Positions 50,551 through 60,037 are shown, counted from the first letter of the stretch. The stretch: DNA of 64,000 nt from JAAFIP01 sp043774625 (GCA_043774625.1 JAYVTG010000008.1:1-64000), one strand, 5' to 3'. Numbers and translations: made by a program. The notes: generated from the sequence alone by a model not told the origin.

Positions 50551-50698
50551 ATCGAAAATTAGCTAAAGATTAGGTTTATTATGCATCATGGGTTTTGCGG
50601 TGAAGCTAAACCCTGTTTGCCTTGCCCCGGTCTCTTCAGTAAGATAAACATAGCAGCGATTCGTAACCACATAGCCCATTTCACATTCAATTTTTGAT

Positions 50699-52393
50699 AT
50701 GTACCACCAATACTTTGGCTTTACCAAATCACCGTTTTCGATAGCGCCCGATCCGCATAACCTGTACATGAGCCAGCAGCACCGTGAGGCGCTGGCACAT
50801 TTGCTGTACGGTGCCACGGCGGGTGGTGGTTTCGTGTTGCTGACCGGAGAAATTGGTACCGGCAAGACAACGCTGTGCCGTTGCTTGCTGGAGCAGTTGC
50901 CCAAAACCTGTGATGTGGCGTTTATCTACAACCCCAAGCTCACCGCGCTGGAGTTGCTGCAAACGGTGTGCGAGGAACTGCATATCCAGCTCCCAGAAGG
51001 TTCATTGAGCACCAAAGACCTGGTAGACCATTTGAATGCCCATTTGATTACTGCACATGCCGAGGGCCGCAACACCCTGCTCATCATTGACGAGGCACAA
51101 AACCTGTCTGCCGATGTGCTGGAACAAATGCGCTTGCTGACCAATCTGGAGACTACTGAGCGCAAGTTGCTGCAAATTATTTTGCTTGGCCAGCCAGAAC
51201 TGCGCGACATGCTGGCCCAGCCAGAGCTTGCGCAATTGGCGCAGCGCGTGATAGCCCGCTTTCACCTGGGGCCCTTGTCCAAGAGCGACCTGCCAGGCTA
51301 CATTGCCCACCGTATTGCCAATGCGGGCGGGCAGCGCCAGATCATTCCGCCTAACTTGATGCCCGCCCTGTACCGTGCCAGCCGTGGCGTGCCTCGCTTG
51401 GTTAACCTCATTAGCGACCGCGCTTTGCTGGGGGCCTATGCGGAAAATGCAGACCAGGTCAACCGCAAGGTGCTGGCCAAGGCTGTACACGAAGTGCAAG
51501 GCGACGAGGGTACAAAATCGTCCATTCGTCCGTGGGTGTGGGGCGCAGCAGCGCTCGCAGGCCTGGCAGCCGTGGCCGTTGTTGCCTACAAGGTGTTGCC
51601 AACGGACAAGCTACCCACCCAGGCCAGTGTTGACGTTTCACGCAAACCGGCGGGTGCTGAGTTGCCTGCGCCAGCCGCAGTTGCAACCGCACCTGCTGTA
51701 GTGGCTATACCTGCTGTCTCTGCTGCAGCGCCGGTTAAAGCAGCCCAGAGTGTGGCTTTACCAGCGCTTGCACCGGCTGAATCCGTTGTAAAGGCAGATA
51801 CAACAGCCAGTAATAGCGCGTGGAAAGCGTTATTTGAGCGCTGGGGCCTCAGTTATCGCGCTGACAGTGGACAGTTGGCCTGCGACCAGGTGCAAATCAC
51901 AGGACTGCGCTGCCTGCAAACCAATGGCACGCTGCAAGAATTGCGTGAGTTGAATCAGCCAGTCTTGCTGCAGCTTCAAACTGCGCAGGGCCCGCGTGAA
52001 GTGGCTTTGGTAGCGTTAAGCAGCACGACCGCCACGATTGTTTCTGAGGATGGCAGCATCACCCGCGCTATCAGTGAGGTGTCTGATGTATGGACCGGGG
52101 GCTATACGGTTTTATGGCGTGTGCCGCCAGAATATGCTGGTGTGATGGAGCGTGGCGACCGGGGTAACGGTGTGCTGTGGCTGCGCCGCCAGTTGGTGCA
52201 ACTGGGTCGTTTGGCTCCTACCACCCAGTCTTCCAACCTGTTTGACGACAACCTGGCGCAGCAAGTGCAACGCTTTCAGCGTTCACAGGGCATGCGGGTA
52301 GACGGTAGAGTAGGGCCACGTACAGTAATTCGCCTGATGGCCGCAGCCGATAGTCGCATCCCGCAGCTAAGCATGGTGCGAAAGGACCAATAG
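50699..52393 (+). CDS. gspA: GspA/ExeA-type AAA ATPase with peptidoglycan-binding domain
   Basis: ExeA-type proteins, with ExeB, help assemble the type II secretin across peptidoglycan. The 564-aa protein has an AAA domain (Walker A TGEIGTGKTTLCR near residue 48; Walker B LLIIDEAQNLS). A transmembrane helix near residue 285 (GAAALAGLAAVAVVAYKVL) and an Ala/Pro-rich periplasmic linker follow. The C-terminus is a PG_binding_1 domain (GNGVLWLRRQLVQLG to QRFQRSQGMRVDGRVGPRTV). gspB follows after one base. No other secretion genes are in the window. Confidence 0.92.
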   Translation: MYHQYFGFTKSPFSIAPDPHNLYMSQQHREALAHLLYGATAGGGFVLLTGEIGTGKTTLCRCLLEQLPKTCDVAFIYNPKLTALELLQTVCEELHIQLPEGSLSTKDLVDHLNAHLITAHAEGRNTLLIIDEAQNLSADVLEQMRLLTNLETTERKLLQIILLGQPELRDMLAQPELAQLAQRVIARFHLGPLSKSDLPGYIAHRIANAGGQRQIIPPNLMPALYRASRGVPRLVNLISDRALLGAYAENADQVNRKVLAKAVHEVQGDEGTKSSIRPWVWGAAALAGLAAVAVVAYKVLPTDKLPTQASVDVSRKPAGAELPAPAAVATAPAVVAIPAVSAAAPVKAAQSVALPALAPAESVVKADTTASNSAWKALFERWGLSYRADSGQLACDQVQITGLRCLQTNGTLQELRELNQPVLLQLQTAQGPREVALVALSSTTATIVSEDGSITRAISEVSDVWTGGYTVLWRVPPEYAGVMERGDRGNGVLWLRRQLVQLGRLAPTTQSSNLFDDNLAQQVQRFQRSQGMRVDGRVGPRTVIRLMAAADSRIPQLSMVRKDQ

Positions 52394-52394
52394 C

Positions 52395-53153
52395 ATGTCC
52401 TATATTCTGGAGGCGCTCAAAAAGGCTGAGCAAGACCGCACGGCAGTTAGGCGGGCAGAGATGCCAACAATGGTGCCAGCAGCGCAAGGGCCTGCTTATG
52501 CGCAGCCCAAATGGCCTTATGCGGCTGCGGTGGGTGCAGTGATTGTGCTGGCGGCTGGTGCTGGCTGGTGGTTTTCAGGCAAATCCTCTGGCAAAGTCAT
52601 CGCTGACAAGATAGCTGCTGTGGCGCCTGCAACGACGGCTCCGGTATCTGCTATCGCACCCCCCACCGCACCCCCCACCGCACCCCCCGTAGTACCTCGT
52701 GCACTAGAACCCGAAGTCAAACCGATAGCGCGCTCGCCAGAACCTGGTGTGCCCGTTGTGTCCCTTGAGCAAGGTGCCAAGCCACCTGCCAATGCCAAGT
52801 CTGCAAAACCGCAAGCCGCTGTAGCTACTGCCAAAGCACCAGAAGTTCAGACGGCCAAGCCTGCAGACAAGCCAGTCGGCAAAGCCCCAGAAGCACTCGA
52901 CTTGAAAATGTCGCTAGGTCTACGGGTGTTGACTCTGGATGAGTTGCCAGCCGATATCCGCAAGCAAGTGCCCAAAATAGCCTCGGGGGGTTATGTGTAT
53001 TCTTCAGACGCAGCCAGCCGGGTGGTCAACATCAACGAGCGCACCTTGCGCGAAGGCGACGAACTGCAATCAGGCATGAAACTGGATCAGATTGCCCAAG
53101 ACCACGTTGTCTTCAGCTTCAAGGGCTACCGGTTTCGGGTGGACATATTTTGA
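52395..53153 (+). CDS. gspB: General secretion pathway protein B (GspB/ExeB)
   Basis: Partner of GspA, anchored in the inner membrane. The 252-aa protein has the family start MSYILEALKKAEQDR, a single helix at residues 40-60 (WPYAAAVGAVIVLAAGAGWWF) and a Pro/Ala/Lys linker with a short TAPPTAPP tandem stretch. The C-terminal domain is MSLGLRVLTLDELPADIRKQVPKIASGGYVYSSDAASR to the end. It begins one base after gspA ends and converges with cbiX. Confidence 0.9.
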   Translation: MSYILEALKKAEQDRTAVRRAEMPTMVPAAQGPAYAQPKWPYAAAVGAVIVLAAGAGWWFSGKSSGKVIADKIAAVAPATTAPVSAIAPPTAPPTAPPVVPRALEPEVKPIARSPEPGVPVVSLEQGAKPPANAKSAKPQAAVATAKAPEVQTAKPADKPVGKAPEALDLKMSLGLRVLTLDELPADIRKQVPKIASGGYVYSSDAASRVVNINERTLREGDELQSGMKLDQIAQDHVVFSFKGYRFRVDIF

Positions 53154-53174
53154 TTTTCTATTGTGCCGCAATGG

Positions 53175-53573
53175 TCATGGTTGCAGTGCCATGTCGGCTA
53201 ACAAACTGATCACGCGATGGTCCTCGCCTATGGCGGGGCTTACTTCAAACGCTACGCCAGGGTGCTCGCCGCGCAATTGAACCACCAGCTCGGGCAAGTC
53301 TTCGCGAGCATGTTTGCCCATGCCCAAAAACATGGGGATGATGCGTATTTTTAGTGCATTTTGGCCTGATGCCAGCGTAGTATATGCGTGAGCAGCTATT
53401 ATTTCTGTAGCAACTGTGGGTAAATCAGGAGAGCACAACTCCAGATAGGCGCAGTGCACTCGCACAGCTGGTTGGCTGGAGCGAATGCGCTGTGCAACGG
53501 CCTCCATAGGCACGCGCCACAGCGGGTCACGCGATCCGTGGGCAAATAAAATAATGGCTTGGGGTGACGACAT
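53175..53573 (-). CDS. cbiX: Sirohydrochlorin chelatase-like protein (CbiX small), repeat insertion
   Basis: Small CbiX/SirB proteins insert Co or Fe into sirohydrochlorin; in this genome siroheme is needed by CysI. The 132-aa chain has IILFAHGSRDPLWRVPMEAVA with the metal-binding His, then YLELCSPDLPTVATEI, and PMFLGMGKHAREDLPELV with the second His. Between the helix and the second strand, 14 residues (IIAAHAYTTLASGQ region) come from a 42-bp repeat, making this helix longer than in homologues. Both metal-site motifs are intact, so activity may be kept. Confidence 0.87.
   Translation of the reverse strand: MSSPQAIILFAHGSRDPLWRVPMEAVAQRIRSSQPAVRVHCAYLELCSPDLPTVATEIIAAHAYTTLASGQNALKIRIIPMFLGMGKHAREDLPELVVQLRGEHPGVAFEVSPAIGEDHRVISLLADMALQP
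53371..53412 (+). repeat. 42-bp interspersed repeat inside cbiX
   Basis: GCCAGCGTAGTATATGCG to CTGTAGCA. On the coding strand it reads TEIIAAHAYTTLA, the reverse-orientation frame. Confidence 0.9.
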
Positions 53574-53585
53574 GTTGATCGGTTT

Positions 53586-54695
53586 CTATTGCCGCAAGAC
53601 CAGCCAGCTAAACGCGCCGAGCGAGAAAATGCTGTACAACAAGCCAGGTGCGGCTGCAGCCAGCCAGGGCTCCCAGTTATTCAAATTGCCCATGTAACCA
53701 AAGACGTTATTGAGCAAAAAGAAGCTGATGCCGATCATGACACCCAGAAAAACATAGCCTGTGATGGAACCACTGCGAAAGTGCAAATACGCAAAGGGCA
53801 GGGCCAGCACCACCATCACCAGGCAACTGAGCGGATAAAACACCTTACGCCAAAATTCAATCTCATAACGCTGCGCACTTTGGCCGTTAGCGTCCAGGTG
53901 CTGGATAAATTGAAACAAATCAACCGTGCCCATGCGCTCGGGTTTGAGCAAAGCTACAGATACCATCTCGGCGCTCAGCTCGGTGGGCCAGCGGTAATCG
54001 CCTTGTGAAAGAATGGTTTCCACAGCGGCCCGGTCTTTGGTGGTAGTGAAATCAGTGCGTTCAGCCTTTTGCAGTACCCATGCGGCATCATCACCAAAAC
54101 GCCCGGACTCAGCCTGTACCGTAGAAATTAATTTACCCTTGGCATCAAATTCAAAAATACGAATATTGCGCATTCCGGCATCAGCCGTTAACGCACCCAC
54201 ATTTACGGCATAGTTGGAATAGGGTTGTTTCTCTTTCAGCCAGGCACCCGTTTGACCCACCGTAATTTGCCCCAGGTAGCGAGACTTGAGCAACAGAGCA
54301 GTGCGGTCCGCAAAGGGTGCCACATAGTCACCCAATGCAAAGGTGAGTAGGGTGAACACGGTTCCCATGGCAAGCAAGGTTTTGAGTGCACGCCAAGGCC
54401 CCAGGCCACTGGTGCGCAAAATGGTGAATTCTGAGCTTTGCGCAAATCGCGCCATCACGGCGATGGTGCCAATCAGCACCGCTATGGGAAGCAGTTCATA
54501 CAAATGGCTGGGCACCCGCAACAGGCAGTACAGCACGGCATGGCTGGCTTGGTAGGCATTGTTTGCAGGGCCCTGGCCCACGTACTGCATTTCATCCACC
54601 AGGTCAAAAAATGCAAATAATGCCAAAAACCCCAGCGCGACAAAAGCTACCGAAACCAGCATTTCACCGTGCACCAGGCGTCTCAATGTTTTCAT
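53586..54695 (-). CDS. lptG: LPS export permease LptG
   Basis: Inner-membrane half of the LptB2FG transporter that extracts lipopolysaccharide. The 369-aa protein has six helices: two or three at the N-terminus (MLVSVAFVALGFLALFAFFDLVDE, PIAVLIGTIAVMARFAQSSE), a periplasmic beta-jellyroll (IRIFEFDAKGKLISTVQAESG), and C-terminal helices (YPLSCLVMVVLALPFAYLHFRSG, GVMIGISFFLLNNVFGYMG). Its start overlaps the lptF stop by 4 bp on the same strand. Confidence 0.94.
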   Translation of the reverse strand: MKTLRRLVHGEMLVSVAFVALGFLALFAFFDLVDEMQYVGQGPANNAYQASHAVLYCLLRVPSHLYELLPIAVLIGTIAVMARFAQSSEFTILRTSGLGPWRALKTLLAMGTVFTLLTFALGDYVAPFADRTALLLKSRYLGQITVGQTGAWLKEKQPYSNYAVNVGALTADAGMRNIRIFEFDAKGKLISTVQAESGRFGDDAAWVLQKAERTDFTTTKDRAAVETILSQGDYRWPTELSAEMVSVALLKPERMGTVDLFQFIQHLDANGQSAQRYEIEFWRKVFYPLSCLVMVVLALPFAYLHFRSGSITGYVFLGVMIGISFFLLNNVFGYMGNLNNWEPWLAAAAPGLLYSIFSLGAFSWLVLRQ

Positions 54696-55840
54696 GCTGC
54701 GCCTTTGTGTGCAACAAGATTACGCCATGACCAGCGATGGTGGCGCACGGTAAGCCACAGCAGGCCCAGGGCAAAGATACCGCCGTGCAGTAGCAGCATA
54801 AAAGTCCGCCAGTCACGCTGGCCATTGCTGATCCAGCCGAAGCCAAGATTGAGCAGGTTGTAATAAACCACAAATGCCAGCAGAGTGAAAACCAGATAAC
54901 TGCCCCGTCCGCCGCGCGGGTTGACATTGGACAGAGCCAAAGCCAGCAGTGTCAGGTTCATGGCAGCAAAAGCCAAACCTAGTCGCCATGACAGTTCTGC
55001 CTGGTAGGTGCGATTAGCGGTTTGCAAAAGTGCCAGCGTAGACATGGCTTTGGGAGGGGTTTGGTCTTTGTCCAAAACGCTGTCATCGCCAATGCGGGTG
55101 CCGTACTCTTCAAACTCGCTGATCTTGATTTCGCGCTGGTTCAGATCACGTTCCAGCCGCTGGCCGTTGCTCAGCAGCAAGAAACGCTGATCCTCGATGG
55201 TGTCGATATGGCCACTGCGCGCAGAGGTGATGGATTGTTTGCCGCGCTCGGTGGCAGAAATAAACACGTTGCGCGCAGCGGGGGTGGCGCGCAAGGTTGA
55301 GGTATTTTTCGCTGGAGTTGTTTCGCTGGTTGACTCTTCTGTTTCAACCGCTTTGTCAATAAAAAAGACGCGGGAACCAGAGGCGTTTTCCTGAAACTGG
55401 CCTGGCGTTACCCTGTCCAGATCGCCTCGGCGTTCGTAACGGTTTTTCAAATCCTGTGTTTGCTGGTTAGACCATGGCCACACCACCAGTGCCAGCAGGG
55501 CAATGACAAGCAAAATCGGCCACGCAAAGCGAAACACAGGCCCCAAAAAACCAGCCAACCCGCGCCCGGCAGAAAACCAGATCACCATTTCAGAGTCGCG
55601 GTACATGCGCCCCAGCGTGGCCGTGATGGAAATAAACAGGCTCAGGGTCAAAATCGTGGGCAGATGGCCTAGAACCGAGTAGCCCATGACCATCATCACG
55701 TCTTGCGGGTTCACACCGCCGCGCGAGGCTTGCCCCAGGGTGCGAATCAGCATCATGCTCATCACAACCGTTACCAGCACCACCAAAGTAGCCCCAAAAC
55801 TGCGGGCCAGCTCTCGGCGAATGGAAGAATGGAATAACAT
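54692..55840 (-). CDS. lptF: LPS export permease LptF
   Basis: Second permease of the LptB2FG complex. The 382-aa protein starts with LFHSSIRRELARSFGATLVVL and has helices plus a periplasmic domain like LptG; SMMLIRTLGQASRGGVNPQDVMMVMGYSVLGHLPTILTLSLFI is the conserved N-terminal coupling region. I start at ATG 55840; a TTG 12 bp upstream is possible. pepA begins 36 bp away on the other strand, the same divergent layout as in E. coli. Confidence 0.94.
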   Translation of the reverse strand: MLFHSSIRRELARSFGATLVVLVTVVMSMMLIRTLGQASRGGVNPQDVMMVMGYSVLGHLPTILTLSLFISITATLGRMYRDSEMVIWFSAGRGLAGFLGPVFRFAWPILLVIALLALVVWPWSNQQTQDLKNRYERRGDLDRVTPGQFQENASGSRVFFIDKAVETEESTSETTPAKNTSTLRATPAARNVFISATERGKQSITSARSGHIDTIEDQRFLLLSNGQRLERDLNQREIKISEFEEYGTRIGDDSVLDKDQTPPKAMSTLALLQTANRTYQAELSWRLGLAFAAMNLTLLALALSNVNPRGGRGSYLVFTLLAFVVYYNLLNLGFGWISNGQRDWRTFMLLLHGGIFALGLLWLTVRHHRWSWRNLVAHKGAA

Positions 55841-55875
55841 CAGGGCAGTCAAATTATTTAAGGCAGACCCGCATT

Positions 55876-57387
55876 ATGAACTTTGAATTAAAAAACCTCT
55901 CTTGGCAGGCTACTTCTGATGCCGTGTGTGACGCGCTTGTCGTGTTGGTGCCCGCAGCTTCAGCCAAGGCAGCAAACGCAAAATCAGCCAAATCCAGTGA
56001 ACTGGAACAACTCATGCGTAATGCTCTGAAGCAGGGTGACTTGGACACCGCAGCTGGCAAATTGTTGCACTGCTATCGACCAGAGGGTGTGCGTGCACCC
56101 AGGCTGATTTTTGCGGGGGCGGGCAACTGCAGTGCGCGTGATGTTTCGCGTGCTGTGGCTGCGGCTATCGGGGCCTATAAGCCAGCAAAGACAGCCAAAA
56201 CTGTTGCGGTGCATGTGTGCATGGCAGAAATAACCGATTTAACAGGCCCAGCCCTGCAAGCGGCCGTGCATGCTGCCGCTGCCGCCAGCTATGTGTACAC
56301 CACCAGCAAAAGCAAGTCTGAGCCACGCAAGATCAACCTGGTGCAAATCAGTGTAAGCAGCGCCAGCGCAGCCAAAGCCCTGCAAGCTGATTTTGCGCAA
56401 GCGCAAGCGGGGGTGCAGGGTGTGGAATTTGCCAAAGAATGGGCCAACCGCCCCGCCAACTACTGCACGCCGACCATGCTGGCACAGGCCGCGCAGTCCC
56501 TGGTCAAGCCCAAATCGGGCATACGCTGCGAAGTGCTGGGGCCACAGGCGGTGGCCGCTCTGGGTATGGGGTCTTTCATGTCGGTAGCCCAGGGCTCGGC
56601 CGAGCCCTTGCGTTTTATCGTCTTGCACTACAGCGGTGCGGCCAAGTCGCAAGCGCCCACCGTATTGGTGGGTAAAGGCATCACTTTTGACACAGGTGGC
56701 ATTTCCATCAAACCCGCCGCCGACATGGACGAAATGAAGTTTGACATGGGCGGTGCGGCCAGTGTTTTGGGCACGTTCAAGGCGCTGTCCGTGCTCAAAC
56801 CCGCCATTAACGTGGTGGGTTTGATTCCTACTTGCGAAAATATGCCAGACGGCAAGGCTGTCAAGCCAGGCGACGTGGTGACCAGCATGAGTGGTCAAAC
56901 CATAGAAATTTTGAACACTGATGCCGAAGGCCGCCTGATTTTGTGCGATGCGCTGACCTATGCAGAACGCCTCAAACCCCGCGCCGTGGTGGACATTGCC
57001 ACCCTGACAGGCGCTTGCGTGGTAGCTTTGGGTAACCTGCGCAGCGGCCTGTTTTCTACCGACGATGCTCTGGCCGCTGCCCTGCAAAAAGCGGGCGACG
57101 AGGCGCTGGACCCCTGCTGGCGCATGCCTTTAGACGAAGACTATGCCGAAGGCCTCAAATCCAACTTTGCCGATGTGGCCAACGTGGGTGGCCGCGCTGG
57201 AGGAGCCATTACCGCAGCCAAATTTTTGCAACGTTTTGCAAGCAAATATCCGTGGGCGCATCTGGACATTGCCGGAACAGCCTGGAAAAGCGGGGCAGCC
57301 AAGGGTTCTACCGGGCGGCCGGTGTCTTTACTGCTAAATTACCTGGTAGCCAGCGTGGAATATGCGCAAGCAGCTCCTAAAAAGTGA
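55876..57387 (+). CDS. pepA: Leucyl aminopeptidase (PepA, M17)
   Basis: Hexameric dinuclear-metal aminopeptidase, which in some bacteria also binds DNA. The 503-aa protein has VLVGKGITFDTGGISIKPAADMDEMKFDMGGAA (metal and catalytic Lys region), NTDAEGRLILCDAL (M17 signature) and the C-terminal WAHLDIAGTAWKSGAAKGSTGRPVSLLLNYL. The last residues, ASVEYAQAAPKK, come from a 42-bp repeat that replaced or extended the natural end. It is divergent from lptF, and holC follows with overlapping signals, as in many proteobacteria. Confidence 0.95.
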   Translation: MNFELKNLSWQATSDAVCDALVVLVPAASAKAANAKSAKSSELEQLMRNALKQGDLDTAAGKLLHCYRPEGVRAPRLIFAGAGNCSARDVSRAVAAAIGAYKPAKTAKTVAVHVCMAEITDLTGPALQAAVHAAAAASYVYTTSKSKSEPRKINLVQISVSSASAAKALQADFAQAQAGVQGVEFAKEWANRPANYCTPTMLAQAAQSLVKPKSGIRCEVLGPQAVAALGMGSFMSVAQGSAEPLRFIVLHYSGAAKSQAPTVLVGKGITFDTGGISIKPAADMDEMKFDMGGAASVLGTFKALSVLKPAINVVGLIPTCENMPDGKAVKPGDVVTSMSGQTIEILNTDAEGRLILCDALTYAERLKPRAVVDIATLTGACVVALGNLRSGLFSTDDALAAALQKAGDEALDPCWRMPLDEDYAEGLKSNFADVANVGGRAGGAITAAKFLQRFASKYPWAHLDIAGTAWKSGAAKGSTGRPVSLLLNYLVASVEYAQAAPKK

Positions 57388-57390
57388 GCA
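57349..57390 (+). repeat. 42-bp interspersed repeat bridging pepA end and holC start
   Basis: GCCAGCGTGGAATATGCG to GTGAGCA. It supplies the last 12 pepA codons, the TGA stop, and the first base of the holC ATG at 57390. Confidence 0.88.
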
Positions 57391-57821
57391 TGACTGAAAT
57401 CGCCTTTCACTTTAACGCGCCGCAAAAAGTCAGCTACGCCTGCAAGTTGTTGCGCAAGGCAGCCAATGCAGGTGCGCGCGTAGCGGTGCTGGGTGACGAT
57501 GGCTTGCTGGCCAGGCTGGACGTGGAGTTGTGGACTTTTAGCGCGCTGGATTTTGTAGCCCACCAGCGCGCGCCTTTGGAGGGCGTAGCTACAGAGCTAA
57601 CGCCTGTCATTTTGTGCGACAAGCTGGAACAGTCTCCCCACCACCAGGTGCTGGTGAACCTGGATAACGCTGTGCCGACAGGTTTTGAGCGCTTTGAAAG
57701 GCTGATTGAAGTGGTGACCAACGACGAAACGGATCGCAGGTCTGCGCGCCAGCGCTGGAAGCAGTACACCGATTTGGGCTACCAGATCGTGCGACATGAC
57801 CTCGCTTTATCGCCTGAATAG
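57390..57821 (+). CDS. holC: DNA polymerase III chi subunit
   Basis: Chi links the clamp loader to SSB. The 143-aa protein has the family start MTEIAFHFNAPQKVSYACKLLRKAANAGARVAVLG, then LWTFSALDFVAH, TPVILCDKLE, and the C-terminal RQRWKQYTDLGYQIVRHDL. I choose the ATG at 57390; the GTG at 57384, which overlaps the pepA stop (GTGA), is an alternative. The pepA-holC order is widely conserved. Confidence 0.92.
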   Translation: MTEIAFHFNAPQKVSYACKLLRKAANAGARVAVLGDDGLLARLDVELWTFSALDFVAHQRAPLEGVATELTPVILCDKLEQSPHHQVLVNLDNAVPTGFERFERLIEVVTNDETDRRSARQRWKQYTDLGYQIVRHDLALSPE

Positions 57822-57979
57822 CTTGCCGAGATAGCGGTAACGTTCATTGAAACCCCTAGGCATACAGTATCTTCCCTATAGGTTTGGCCTGTTTTTTGCA
57901 GTATCTTCTTGTTGTTGGGTAAATTAAATACTCTCAACTATTCTCGCATGTTCGTATCCATCCCTTTTGGAGGTTTTTT

Positions 57980-59119
57980 ATGAAATTGAAATTAACAGTT
58001 CTTGCAGCATTTGCGGCAATCTCTTCTGTGTCTTTTGCACAAGATATGCAAGTGGTCAAAATCGGTCACGTTGGGCCAACCTCTGGCGGCATTGCCCACC
58101 TGGGTAAAGACAACGAAAACGGTGCCAAGATGGCCATTGAAGAGCTCAATGCCAAGGGCGTAGTCATCGGCGGCAAGAAAGTCAAGCTGGAATTGCTGAC
58201 TGAAGACGACGCTGGCGATCCAAAGCAAGGCACTGCAGTGGCCCAAAAACTGGCTGACATGAAGGTGGTTGGCGTTATTGGTCACTTGAACTCTGGCACA
58301 TCCATTCCAGCTTCCAAAATTTATAGCGATGCGGGCATTCCGCAGATTTCCCCATCTGCAACCAACCCCAAGTTCACTCGCCAGGGTTACAAAACAACTT
58401 TCCGTGTCGTTGCTGATGACGTGCAGTTGGGTGGTACTCTGGGCCGCTACGCTGTAAATACCCTGAAAGGCAAGTCTATCGCCGTGATTGACGACCGTAC
58501 TGCATACGGACAAGGTGTGGCTGACGAGTTTGAAAAAGCAGTGAAAGCTGCTGGTGGCTCGCTGGTTGGGCGCGAATTTACGACCGACAAAGCTTCTGAT
58601 TTCACATCTATCCTGACCACCTTCAAAGGCAAAAAGCCTGACATTCTGTTCTTTGGTGGCATGGATGCAGTTGCTGGCCCCATGATGCGCCAGATGAAGA
58701 GCCTGGGCATCAGCGCCAAGTTCATGGGCGGTGACGGTATCTGCTCTGAAGAATTGGCCAAATTGGCTGGTGACGCTATGGCCGACGGTCAAGTGGTTTG
58801 CGCTGAAGCTGGCGGTGTAGAAGGTACACAAAAAGTGGGCATGGACAAGTTCCGCGCTGATTTCAAGAAGAAATTCAATGCTGACGTCCAGGTGTATGCT
58901 CCTTATGTTTACGATGCCATGAACATCATGGTGGCAGCCATGGTGAAAGCGGGTTCTTCTGAGCCAGCAAAGTATTTGCCTGTATTGGCTGCCACTAGCG
59001 GTTACAAAGGTGTCACTGGTACGATTTCTTTCGACCAGAAAGGCGACGTTAAAGACGGCGCGTTGACTTTGTACACCTACAAAGGCGGCAAGCGTAGCGA
59101 GATGGCTGTGGTTCGCTAA
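57980..59119 (+). CDS. Branched-chain amino acid ABC transporter substrate-binding protein (LivK-like)
   Basis: Periplasmic binding protein, 379 aa. The signal peptide is KLKLTVLAAFAAISSVSFAQ; the mature protein starts VVKIGHVGPTSGGIAHLGKDNENGAKMAIEELN. It has VIGHLNSGTSIPASKIYSDAGIPQISPSATNP (ligand-binding Ser/Thr region), DDRTAYGQGVADEFEKAVKAAGG and GVTGTISFDQKGDVKDGALTLYTYKGGK. The ribosome site GGAGG precedes the ATG and codon use is biased, which suggests high expression. A strong terminator follows directly, so it is monocistronic. It is only distantly similar to the binding protein at 22599. Confidence 0.93.
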   Translation: MKLKLTVLAAFAAISSVSFAQDMQVVKIGHVGPTSGGIAHLGKDNENGAKMAIEELNAKGVVIGGKKVKLELLTEDDAGDPKQGTAVAQKLADMKVVGVIGHLNSGTSIPASKIYSDAGIPQISPSATNPKFTRQGYKTTFRVVADDVQLGGTLGRYAVNTLKGKSIAVIDDRTAYGQGVADEFEKAVKAAGGSLVGREFTTDKASDFTSILTTFKGKKPDILFFGGMDAVAGPMMRQMKSLGISAKFMGGDGICSEELAKLAGDAMADGQVVCAEAGGVEGTQKVGMDKFRADFKKKFNADVQVYAPYVYDAMNIMVAAMVKAGSSEPAKYLPVLAATSGYKGVTGTISFDQKGDVKDGALTLYTYKGGKRSEMAVVR

Positions 59120-59145
59120 TCCCATCATTGCCCTTATTCAAAAAA

Positions 59146-59168
59146 GCCACCTTCGGGTGGCTTTTTTT
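59146..59168 (+). terminator. Intrinsic terminator after the LivK-like gene
   Basis: GCCACC, TTCG, GGTGGC followed by seven T. The UUCG tetraloop and A-tract on the other side allow bidirectional function. Confidence 0.95.
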
Positions 59169-59327
59169 CGTCTGTTGGCAAGCATCTTTCGTCACTGCAA
59201 GATAGGTGAGCGAACGTCTTGCACAAACCATCACGGCAGGGCGAAAACAGCCGCATTCAGTTCAAGAAGATGCAAAGCCCTTGTAAAAATTTCTTGAGGG
59301 TCAGGTCGTAGCATAGATAATCCCTAC

Positions 59328-60026
59328 ATGCGACAAATTTTTTTAGATACTGAAACTACGGGCTTGTCGGCCGCTGGTGGCGACCGCATTTTGGAACTGG
59401 CTTGCGTCGAGATGTTGAACCGCAAACTGACCAGGAACAACAAGCACTTCTACATCAACCCAGAACGTGACAGCCACGAAGAAGCGTTGCGCGTGCATGG
59501 CATTACCAGTGAATTTTTGGCAGATAAACCTAAGTTTGCCGAGATTGTGGATGATTTTTTAAACTACATACAGGACGCAGAAGTCATCATCCACAACGCG
59601 CCATTTGATGTCTCGTTTCTGAACGCCGAATTGGCCAAGGTGGGCAAAAAGCCTTTTAAAACCTATGCACCCAAGATCACTGACAGCTTGGCCATGGCCA
59701 AGGACTTGTTTCCTGGCAAACGTAACGGCCTGGATGCGCTGTGTGAGCGGATGGGCGTAGACAATTCAGGGCGCACCTTGCATGGCGCATTGCTGGACGC
59801 CGAGCTGCTGGCCGATGTTTATATCAGCCTGACACGCGGTCAAGACGCGCTGTTGATGGAGGCTACATCTTCCAACGCCAGCAGTGCAGGTGCGGTGAGC
59901 ACAGACCTGAGCGCATTCGAGATTATGGTGTTGCAGCCCAATGAGCTGGAGTCAGCTGCACACGAAGCTGTGCTGACGCAAATCGACAAGGCCAGTGGAG
60001 GAAAGACCGTTTGGCGCGTTGTATAA
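59328..60026 (+). CDS. dnaQ: DNA polymerase III epsilon subunit (proofreading exonuclease)
   Basis: 3'-5' exonuclease of the replicative polymerase. The 232-aa protein has the DEDDh residues: QIFLDTETTGLS (D, E), VIIHNAPFDVSFLN (D) and HGALLDAELLADVY (H, D). The C-terminal part (about 190-232) binds the alpha subunit. The order dnaQ then tRNA-Val is common in related bacteria. The 208-bp gap upstream holds the preceding terminator and presumably the promoter; I see no other feature there. Confidence 0.95.
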   Translation: MRQIFLDTETTGLSAAGGDRILELACVEMLNRKLTRNNKHFYINPERDSHEEALRVHGITSEFLADKPKFAEIVDDFLNYIQDAEVIIHNAPFDVSFLNAELAKVGKKPFKTYAPKITDSLAMAKDLFPGKRNGLDALCERMGVDNSGRTLHGALLDAELLADVYISLTRGQDALLMEATSSNASSAGAVSTDLSAFEIMVLQPNELESAAHEAVLTQIDKASGGKTVWRVV

Positions 60027-60037
60027 TCAATGGCTTC

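Noticed and set aside
57861..57910. Direct repeat CAGTATCTTC before the LivK-like gene
   Set aside because: Only ten bases, twice, in an AT-rich leader; too short to support a function.
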